Assembly: GCF_029870285.1 (NCBI RefSeq)
Contig: NZ_JACSYA010000010.1
Coordinates: 1 to 64,000, forward strand
Direction: 5' to 3'
Length of the DNA: 64,000 nucleotides
Source: Delftia sp. PS-11
GTDB lineage: Bacteria > Pseudomonadota > Gammaproteobacteria > Burkholderiales > Burkholderiaceae_C
Shown in pieces: positions 58,059 through 64,000 of this stretch. Both the position numbers and the translations under genes were made by a program. Numbering within the stretch: position 1 is the first letter of the stretch; each line of letters starts with the position of its first letter. Under the pieces are notes generated by a model. It worked only from the letters and a program-made list of their open reading frames with translations, did no database searches and had not been told where the DNA came from.

Positions 58059-59024
58059 ATCCAGCTGTATCTGGGCGGTGGCCGCCACCTTCTTCATCTT
58101 GGCCACCTCGCTGGCGATCTGCCTGGTGAAAGCATCGCTGCTGGTGCCCGAGATATACAGGCCCTGGGCTGCCATGCGCTTTTGCACGGAAGGGTCCTTG
58201 AGCGCTGCAGCGATGGCCTTTTGCACGCGGGCCACCTGCTCGGGCGGCGTGTTCTTGGGAGCCACCAGGCCGAACCACGAAGGATCATTGAGGTCGGCAT
58301 GGCCGGCCTGCGCGTAGGTGGGCACATCGGGCAGCACATCCAGGCGCTCGTGCCAGGACACGGCCAGCGCCTTGACCTTGCCGCCCTTGATGTGGGGCAG
58401 CGAGGAGGCAACCTGATCGAAGTACACGGGCACCTGGCCGCCCAGCACATCGTTGATGGCCGGGCCTGCGCCACGGTAGGGAATATGCTGCATCTGGGTG
58501 CCCGTGCTCTTCATGAACTGGGCACCCCACATGTGGCCAATGGTGCCGTTGCCGGGCGTGGCAAAGCTGACCTTGCCGGGATTGGCCTTGAGGTACTGCA
58601 CGAACTCGGCAAAGGTGTTGGCCGGCACGAGCTGGGGGTTGATCACGATCACGCCAGGCGCCTTGACGATCTCCGTCACGCCGACGAAGTCGCCGATGGC
58701 GTCATAGGGCAGCTTCTTGAACACGGCGGGATTGACGCCATGCGTGGACAGCGTGGCAATCCCGAAAGTCACGCCATCCGTGGCCCGAGCCACCTCGGCC
58801 ATGCCGATGGAGCCGCCAGCGCCGGCCTTGTTCTCGATCACCACGGCCTGGCCGCCCAGCAGCTTGGGCAGCACATCCTGCATGTTGCGCGGCACCATGT
58901 CGGTGGAGCCTCCGGCCGGGAAGGGCACGATGATGCGCAGAGGGCGGGAGGTATCCTGGGCCAGGGATATTCCAGGAACGACAGAAGAGGCGGCAATGGA
59001 AGCAAGGAAATGGCGTCGCTGCAT
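58056..59024 (-). CDS. Tripartite tricarboxylate transporter substrate-binding protein (Bug family)
   Basis: A periplasmic binding protein of 322 residues with a signal peptide MQRRHFLASIAASSVVPG and cleavage near SLAQ. Typical stretches are IIVPFPAGGSTDMVPR, IENKAGAGGSIGMAE and HIPYRGAGPAINDVLGG. The C-terminus QIQLD is complete, so the MITE-like element inserted at its stop codon did not truncate it. It is divergent from a LysR gene across a 109-bp gap with a palindromic operator. GAGAGA precedes the ATG. Confidence 0.94.
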   Translation of the reverse strand: MQRRHFLASIAASSVVPGISLAQDTSRPLRIIVPFPAGGSTDMVPRNMQDVLPKLLGGQAVVIENKAGAGGSIGMAEVARATDGVTFGIATLSTHGVNPAVFKKLPYDAIGDFVGVTEIVKAPGVIVINPQLVPANTFAEFVQYLKANPGKVSFATPGNGTIGHMWGAQFMKSTGTQMQHIPYRGAGPAINDVLGGQVPVYFDQVASSLPHIKGGKVKALAVSWHERLDVLPDVPTYAQAGHADLNDPSWFGLVAPKNTPPEQVARVQKAIAAALKDPSVQKRMAAQGLYISGTSSDAFTRQIASEVAKMKKVAATAQIQLD

Positions 59025-59095
59025 AGGATCTCTCAGGTTGATGGCTGCAGATTAAAAGAAAATACACCAGCAAAAAAGCAAATACTGTGCCTATT

Positions 59096-59116
59096 AATAT
59101 TCCAAAAAGGAATATT
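59096..59116. promoter_or_regulatory. Perfect 8-bp inverted repeat with LysR-box features
   Basis: AATATTCC (59096-59103) and GGAATATT (59109-59116) flank AAAAA, giving a symmetric site containing T-N11-A. It lies 18 bp before the LysR gene and 71 bp before the divergent Bug gene, as expected for a LysR binding site that controls both. Confidence 0.65.
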
Positions 59117-59133
59117 CCCAACACATCTCTGTC

Positions 59134-60126
59134 ATGAGCCTGCGCCGACTCAACCCTCCCATCCACCTGCTGCGCGCCTTCTCCACCGTCGTACGCTTCG
59201 GTGGCGTATCGCGCGCCGCCGAAGCACTGCACCTGACGCAAAGCGCTGTCAGCAAACAGATCCAGGAGCTGGAAAAATGGGTCGGTGTGCCGCTGTTCGA
59301 ACGCGAGCGCAAGCGACTGAGCCTCACGCCCGCAGGCGAGCGCTACGAACGCGCCGTGCGCGCGCTGCTGGGCCAGCTGGAGGCGGCCACCCTGGAACTC
59401 ATCACCAGCGACGACAGCAGAGGCGCTTTGCACCTGTCGTCACTGCCGACCTTCGCGGCCAAGTGGCTGATCCCCAAGCTGCCCCAGTTCCAGCAGCGCT
59501 ACCCGCAGATCACGCTGCACTTTGTACCTTATGTGCACAGTTACCAGTTTGACAGTCCGGGGCTGGACTGCGCCATTTTGTTCGGCGACGGCCATTGGAG
59601 CGGCGCGCACTCCCACTACCTCGTGGGCAGGCAGGTCGCGCTGATCGCACCGCCGTGCGGCGCAGGCCCCGAAGCCCGCATCACCGCGCCACAGGACGTG
59701 GCACGCTGCACACGCCTTCGCCATGTGACGATTCCCGATGCCTGGGCCCGCTGGAGCGAAGCCCACGGCGTGCACGGCATCAGCCCGCTGGCCGGCCCGC
59801 AGTTCGACCAGTTCCAGACCATCATCCGGGCCGTCATGGCCGGCATGGGCGTGGCCCTGGTGCCGCGCTGCCTGGTGCAGGATGAAATCGCCGCCGGGCT
59901 GGTGCACGAGCCCCTGCCCCAGCACGGCTACCACAGCGCGCTGGGCTACTGGCTGTGCTATCCGGCCGACCGCGCCAACCATGGCACGCTGAGCATCTTC
60001 CGCAACTGGGTCGTGGACCATGCGGCGCATACCCCGCCGGCCCTGCAGGAGCCCGCAGCGCCCCTCACGCCACCGGCGGCTGCGCCGGCTTTGGCGGCGA
60101 GCGCAGCGCCGCAAAGCGCACGCTGA
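59134..60126 (+). CDS. LysR-family regulator (GcvA-like) divergent from the Bug gene
   Basis: A regulator of 330 residues with helix-turn-helix GGVSRAAEALHLTQSAVSKQI and a LysR effector domain. The last 25 residues are a Pro/Ala-rich tail that overlaps, on the opposite strand, the 3' end of the sensor kinase gene by 62 bp. A perfect inverted repeat lies in front of the gene. It presumably controls the adjacent Bug gene. Confidence 0.92.
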   Translation: MSLRRLNPPIHLLRAFSTVVRFGGVSRAAEALHLTQSAVSKQIQELEKWVGVPLFERERKRLSLTPAGERYERAVRALLGQLEAATLELITSDDSRGALHLSSLPTFAAKWLIPKLPQFQQRYPQITLHFVPYVHSYQFDSPGLDCAILFGDGHWSGAHSHYLVGRQVALIAPPCGAGPEARITAPQDVARCTRLRHVTIPDAWARWSEAHGVHGISPLAGPQFDQFQTIIRAVMAGMGVALVPRCLVQDEIAAGLVHEPLPQHGYHSALGYWLCYPADRANHGTLSIFRNWVVDHAAHTPPALQEPAAPLTPPAAAPALAASAAPQSAR

Positions 60127-61543
60127 AAAGCGCACCGGGCGGATGCTGGCCCGGATGCGCATCATCGAGCTGCACCTGGGCGCCGTGCTGGCGGGCAATC
60201 TCCAGCACGATGGGCAGGCCCAGACCCGAGCCATCGGCCTCGGAGCCCAGCACGCGGTAAAACGGCTGGAACACCAGCTCGCGCTCGGACTCCGCCACGC
60301 CGGGCCCCGAGTCCTCGACCTGCAGCATCAGCACCTGGCTGAAGGCATCGGCCAGCACGCGCACCGTGACCACGCCGGGCCGCTCGCTGCTCGATGGCGT
60401 GTAGTTGATGGCGTTATCCACAAGATTGCGCACCAGCTCGGCCAGCAGCGTGGCATTGCCCTGCAGCCAGACTCCCGCATCCGACGCCTCGGCGCCGTCA
60501 TAGCCCAGGTCCACATGCTTGTCCATGGCCCGCGGCAGGCAGTCGCGCACCACATCGGTGACGATGCGCACCAGATTGCACGGCTGCATCGCCAGGCCTC
60601 GCCCCACGCCGGCACTCTCGGCGCGCGCCAGCGCCAGCAACTGGTTGACCGTATGCGTGGCGCGCATGCTGGAGCGCCCGATCTGGGCCAGCGACTGCTT
60701 GAGTTCATCCGTGCTCATGCCTGCACGCTGCGCCAGATCGGCCTGCATGCGCAGCCCCGCCAGCGGCGTCTTGAGCTGGTGGGCGGCATCCGCCAGAAAG
60801 CGTTTTTGCGTGGCCAGCGAATCCCCCAGCCGCTCCAGCAGGTCATTGACCGAATCGACCAGCGGCACCACCTCCAGCGGCACATCCTTGTGGTTGATGG
60901 GGGACAGATCCTCGGGCCGGCGCGCACGGATGCGCTCCTCCAGCCGGTGCAGCGGCTTGATGCCGCGCGCCAGCGCCAGCCAGACCAGCAGCGCTGCCAG
61001 CGGCAGGATGACAAACTGCGGCAGCATCACGCCCTTGATGATCTCGGTGGCCAGCACGCTGCGCTTTTCGCGCGTCTCGGCCACCTGGACCAGGGCCAGG
61101 GGCTCATCCGGCAAAGGCATGCGCACCCAGACATGGGCCACGCGCAGATCAATGCCACGAAACTCCGCATCGCGCAGTTGCACCGTGCCGCTGGGCGGCG
61201 GATTGTCCTGCTCGGGCGGCGCCGGCAGATCACGCTCGCCGGCCAGGTACTCGCCCTGCAGGCCAAGCACCTGAAAATACACCGTATCGGACTCGTCGGC
61301 ACGCAGGATCTCGCTGGCCGACTGCGGCAGATTGAACAGCACCTTGCCGCGCTGCACCATCACCAGCTGGGCCAGGGCCTGGGCGTTGTACTCCAGCGCC
61401 CGGTCAAAAGGCTTGTTGGCCAGTCCCTGCGCCACCAGCCAGGTCAGCGCCAGGCTCACGGGCCACAGCAGCAGCAGCGGCGTGAGCATCCAGTCGAGGA
61501 TTTCGCCGAACAGGGAGCGCTGTTCGCGCAGGAAGATTTTCAT
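60065..61543 (-). CDS. Sensor histidine kinase, TctE-like
   Basis: An inner-membrane kinase of 492 residues with two membrane segments (about 18-38 and 170-190), a periplasmic domain, a HAMP region, the motif FLADAAHQLKTPLAG (His near 254), NLVDNAINYTP, DSGPGV and GSGLGLPIV. The arrangement follows TctE, which senses tricarboxylates. The response regulator gene lies 113 bp upstream on the same strand. The C-terminal Pro-rich end overlaps the convergent LysR gene. Confidence 0.93.
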   Translation of the reverse strand: MKIFLREQRSLFGEILDWMLTPLLLLWPVSLALTWLVAQGLANKPFDRALEYNAQALAQLVMVQRGKVLFNLPQSASEILRADESDTVYFQVLGLQGEYLAGERDLPAPPEQDNPPPSGTVQLRDAEFRGIDLRVAHVWVRMPLPDEPLALVQVAETREKRSVLATEIIKGVMLPQFVILPLAALLVWLALARGIKPLHRLEERIRARRPEDLSPINHKDVPLEVVPLVDSVNDLLERLGDSLATQKRFLADAAHQLKTPLAGLRMQADLAQRAGMSTDELKQSLAQIGRSSMRATHTVNQLLALARAESAGVGRGLAMQPCNLVRIVTDVVRDCLPRAMDKHVDLGYDGAEASDAGVWLQGNATLLAELVRNLVDNAINYTPSSSERPGVVTVRVLADAFSQVLMLQVEDSGPGVAESERELVFQPFYRVLGSEADGSGLGLPIVLEIARQHGAQVQLDDAHPGQHPPGALFSVRFAALRSPPKPAQPPVA

Positions 61544-61656
61544 TGCCGCACAGCCCTCGCAACGGATTCACGATCCCCAGGGCCAGGCACAGACATCAGC
61601 GCAGGCCCTGGGCCCCCACTATGCGCAGGCAAGCCAACCCGGGCCTGACAACCGTA

Positions 61657-62331
61657 TCAGGCCGCAATCTTCTCAAGGCAGTACCCCAGGCCGCGCACCG
61701 TGGCGATGCGGATCGGCCCGCGCTCGATCTTCTTGCGCAGGCGGTGGATATAGACCTCGATGGCGTTGTTGCTGACCTCGTCGCCCCACTCGCACAGCCG
61801 TTCCACCAGCTGATCCTTGCTGACCAGCCGGCCCGCGCGCTGCAGCAGCACTTCGAGCAGGCCCAGTTCGCGCGCCGATAGCTCGACCATCTTGCCGTCG
61901 ATGGTGGCCACGCGGCCGGTCTGGTCATAGACCAGGGGGCCATGCTTGATGGTGCTGCTGGCGCCACCCATGCCACGGCGCGTGAGGGCGCGCACACGCG
62001 CCTCCAGTTCGGACAGCGCAAACGGCTTGGCCATGTAGTCATCGGCGCCATAGTCCAGCCCCTGCACGCGCTCTTCCACGCTGTCTGCCGCCGTGAGGAT
62101 CAGCACGGGCAGCGCATCGCCGCGCCCGCGCAGCTTCTTGAGCACCTCCAGTCCATGCATTTTGGGCAGGCCAAGGTCCAGAATCAGCAGATCGAACTCG
62201 CTGCTGGTCTTGAGCGCGGTATCGGCTTCGCTGCCATTGGACACATGACTGACCACGGCGCCCGCGCCGCGCAGGCTGCGCAGCAGGCCATCGGCCAGGA
62301 CCTGGTCGTCTTCGGCAATCAGAATGCGCAT
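61657..62331 (-). CDS. OmpR-family response regulator, TctD-like
   Basis: A regulator of 224 residues. The receiver has MRILIAEDD, Asp52 in ILDLGLPKMHG and the conserved Lys in YMAKPFAL. The DNA-binding domain ends in NAIEVYIHRLRKKI. AGGAG lies 8 nt upstream of the ATG at 62331, and the gene precedes the kinase gene. TctD-type regulators control tripartite tricarboxylate uptake, which fits the Bug proteins in this window, but a link to a particular Bug gene is only inference. Confidence 0.94.
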   Translation of the reverse strand: MRILIAEDDQVLADGLLRSLRGAGAVVSHVSNGSEADTALKTSSEFDLLILDLGLPKMHGLEVLKKLRGRGDALPVLILTAADSVEERVQGLDYGADDYMAKPFALSELEARVRALTRRGMGGASSTIKHGPLVYDQTGRVATIDGKMVELSARELGLLEVLLQRAGRLVSKDQLVERLCEWGDEVSNNAIEVYIHRLRKKIERGPIRIATVRGLGYCLEKIAA

Positions 62332-62430
62332 GGGATGTCTCCTGAAATACTGGCGCGCTGCGGATGCGGGAAATTCACGCGCCTCTGTTGCCTGAATTCT
62401 AGGGCTGCCAGCCAGCGCTGCGGCCACAGG

Positions 62431-62922
62431 CTATGCCCCGCCTGCATATGCCTCCAGACCCAGCGCCACCACCGTGGCAATATCCTGCCCGACTGCCTCC
62501 CGGAATTCGGCCTCGGCCTGGGCCACCGCATCGTGGAAAGCCTGCAGCCAGGTCAGGCCCGTGGGCGTGAAGCGGATGCGGCGCGCCCGCGCATCGCGCG
62601 GATCGCTCTCACGCGTGACCAGCCCCCAGGCTTCGCACTGGGCCACCAGATCCGCCATGGACTGCTTGGTCATGCCCGCGCGCTCGGCCAGATCCGTGAG
62701 CCGGTCGCCAGCCAGCGACAGATGCCGCGTGATGTGGATATGTGCCGCCCCCACCTTGTCGCGTGCCGCCAGGTTGGACAGTGCCAGCGGCACCTCCACA
62801 TCGTGCGCCATCAGTTGCAGCACCCGGGCATCGAAGCGGCGCATGGCATGGCCCAGCAGCCGGCCCAGGTGGGTCTGGCGCCAGGCATCGGCAGGCGGCG
62901 TGACGGGAGAAAGATCGCTCAT
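62431..62922 (-). CDS. MarR-family transcriptional regulator
   Basis: A regulator of 163 residues with the winged helix core GDRLTDLAERAGMTKQSMADLV, EAWGLVTRESDPRDARARRI (wing) and a C-terminal dimerisation helix. The ATG at 62922 is the first conserved methionine. It is divergent from recA with a 146-bp gap and a 17-bp palindrome just upstream, suggesting autoregulation. Confidence 0.9.
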   Translation of the reverse strand: MSDLSPVTPPADAWRQTHLGRLLGHAMRRFDARVLQLMAHDVEVPLALSNLAARDKVGAAHIHITRHLSLAGDRLTDLAERAGMTKQSMADLVAQCEAWGLVTRESDPRDARARRIRFTPTGLTWLQAFHDAVAQAEAEFREAVGQDIATVVALGLEAYAGGA

Positions 62923-62948
62923 GCACACATTGTGCGGCGCCATCCAAA

Positions 62949-62965
62949 GGTCAGGCAAACTGACC
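62949..62965. promoter_or_regulatory. Palindrome upstream of marR-like gene
   Basis: GGTCAG-GCAAA-CTGACC is a perfect 6-bp inverted repeat 26 bp upstream of the MarR start and 103 bp upstream of recA. It is typical in length and position for a MarR operator. Confidence 0.55.
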
Positions 62966-63004
62966 AAATAAATCAACCACAGAGAACAATGAACCCATAA
63001 ACTA

Positions 63005-63020
63005 CTGTTCAAGCATCCAG
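63005..63020 (+). promoter_or_regulatory. Probable LexA (SOS) box of recA
   Basis: CTG-N10-CAG with CTGT at its left end lies 48 nt before the recA start, a normal position for a LexA site. The right half is degenerate (CCAG instead of ACAG), so affinity may be moderate. Confidence 0.5.
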
Positions 63021-63068
63021 CCTGAATGCAGATACAGAGCCCTTTAGACCATCTACCGAGGAGTCCGC

Positions 63069-64000
63069 ATGAACACCGCCGCCACCAACGCCACCACTGA
63101 AAAAGCCAAGGCCCTGCAAGCCGCACTGGCCCAGATCGAGAAGCAATTCGGCAAGGGCACCATCATGCGCCTGGGCGAAGGCGAGGCCATCGAAGACCTG
63201 CAGGTCGTCTCCACCGGCTCGCTGGGACTGGACATCGCACTGGGCGTCGGCGGCCTGCCGCGCGGGCGCGTCATCGAAATCTACGGCCCGGAATCCTCGG
63301 GCAAGACCACGCTGACCCTGCAGGTCATCGCCGAAATGCAGAAACTGGGCGGCACCTGCGCCTTCATTGACGCCGAGCACGCGCTGGACACCGGCTATGC
63401 GCAAAAGCTGGGCGTGAACCTTGGCGATGTGCTGATCAGCCAGCCTGATACCGGCGAGCAGGCGCTGGAGATCGTCGACAGCCTGGTGCGCTCGGGCGCC
63501 GTGGACCTGATCGTCGTGGACTCGGTGGCCGCACTCACACCCAAGGCGGAAATCGAAGGCGACATGGGCGACCAGCTGCCCGGCCTGCAGGCCCGCCTGA
63601 TGAGCCAGGCGCTGCGCAAGCTGACCAGCACCATCAAGAAGACCAACTGCATGGTCATCTTCATCAACCAGATCCGCATGAAGATCGGCGTGATGTTCGG
63701 CAGCCCCGAAACCACCACGGGCGGTAACGCGCTCAAGTTCTACGCCTCGGTACGCCTGGACATCCGCCGCACAGGCACCATCAAGAAGGGGGACGAGGCC
63801 ATCGGCAACGAAACCAAGGTCAAGGTCGTCAAAAACAAGGTCTCGCCCCCGTTCAAGACCGCTGAATTCGACATCCTCTTCGGCGAGGGCATCTCGCGCG
63901 AAGGCGAAATCCTGGACATGGGTGTCAACGCCAAGATCCTCGACAAATCGGGTGCCTGGTACGCCTACAACGGCGAAAAGATCGGCCAGGGCCGCGACAA
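63069..64000 (+). CDS. recA: Recombinase RecA (3' end beyond the window)
   Basis: The first 310 codons of recA, running off the window edge. RecA coats single-stranded DNA, drives homologous pairing and triggers LexA cleavage. Walker A GPESSGKT is at 73-80. [29 protein letters not shown] and [14 protein letters not shown] follow, all canonical. GAGGAG lies six bases before the ATG. About 35-40 residues of the usual 345-350 are missing because the window ends. Confidence 0.98.
   Translation, partial: MNTAATNATTEKAKALQAALAQIEKQFGKGTIMRLGEGEAIEDLQVVSTGSLGLDIALGVGGLPRGRVIEIYGPESSGKTTLTLQVIAEMQKLGGTCAFIDAEHALDTGYAQKLGVNLGDVLISQPDTGEQALEIVDSLVRSGAVDLIVVDSVAALTPKAEIEGDMGDQLPGLQARLMSQALRKLTSTIKKTNCMVIFINQIRMKIGVMFGSPETTTGGNALKFYASVRLDIRRTGTIKKGDEAIGNETKVKVVKNKVSPPFKTAEFDILFGEGISREGEILDMGVNAKILDKSGAWYAYNGEKIGQGRD

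Noticed and set aside
58056..58100. Truncation of the Bug protein by the MITE-like insertion
   Set aside because: The protein ends in a normal Bug C-terminus (QIQLD) and the stop codon is native; the insertion duplicated it.

Overview
This is a GC-rich, tightly packed chromosomal segment of a beta-proteobacterium, most likely of the family Comamonadaceae (Burkholderiales); a Delftia/Comamonas/Acidovorax-type organism is my best guess. The reasons are three orphan Bug-type solute-binding proteins, LysR-controlled aromatic-acid genes, a TctDE-type and a PmrAB-type two-component system, an Fba/Pyk/Tkt/Gap gene set, and dispersed GC-rich repeats between genes. No rRNA, tRNA, CRISPR array, phage or complete insertion sequence was seen.

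Layout. 0-9 kb: a class A penicillin-binding protein, glutathione peroxidase, the SbcCD nuclease, a VOC-family protein and MTA/SAH nucleosidase. 9-12.4 kb: a leftward operon of cupin, alpha/beta hydrolase, IclR regulator and aspartate dehydrogenase, headed by a 13-bp perfect inverted repeat. 12.6-17.7 kb: an Lrp/AsnC regulator divergent from a lactate-permease-like transporter, an acyl-CoA ligase and fructose-bisphosphate aldolase. 17.8-21.2 kb: a PmrAB/QseBC-like two-component system divergent from two PAP2 phosphatases, with a PmrA-box-like sequence between them. 21.3-36.4 kb: pyruvate kinase, a cyclase/acyl-CoA ligase pair, a TIGR03118-like lipoprotein, a CPBP-like membrane protein, PepP, a MurU-like nucleotidyltransferase, transketolase, GAPDH, a CsaA-like protein, OsmC, a pirin and a ribosome-hibernation protein. 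36.8-46.7 kb: an accessory catabolic region with a glutamine amidotransferase, LysR/LigA/LigB, SlyD, LysR/Bug/PcaB/PcaC, a second pirin and another Bug protein. 46.8-51.5 kb: a DUF1439-like lipoprotein, acyltransferase, DTW protein, methyltransferase and tyrosine phosphatase. 51.5-57.7 kb: topoisomerase III with a C-terminal SWIB domain, divergent from a SET-domain protein, then BirA, a SPOR-type protein and an N-formylglutamate amidohydrolase. 57.7-64 kb: a dispersed repeat, a 150-bp MITE-like element, Bug/LysR, a TctDE-like two-component system, MarR and the start of recA.

The most unusual locus is topB-SWIB / SET (51.5-55.1 kb). A topoisomerase carrying a histone-H1-like Lys/Ala linker and a SWIB domain is transcribed away from a bacterial SET-domain lysine methyltransferase. 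The 117-bp gap between them contains a 29-nt strictly alternating pyrimidine-purine run. Other notable points are the MITE-like element whose 3-bp target duplication is the stop codon of a Bug gene, the symmetric PmrA-like box, and the mixture of meta- (LigAB) and ortho-pathway (PcaBC) protocatechuate genes.
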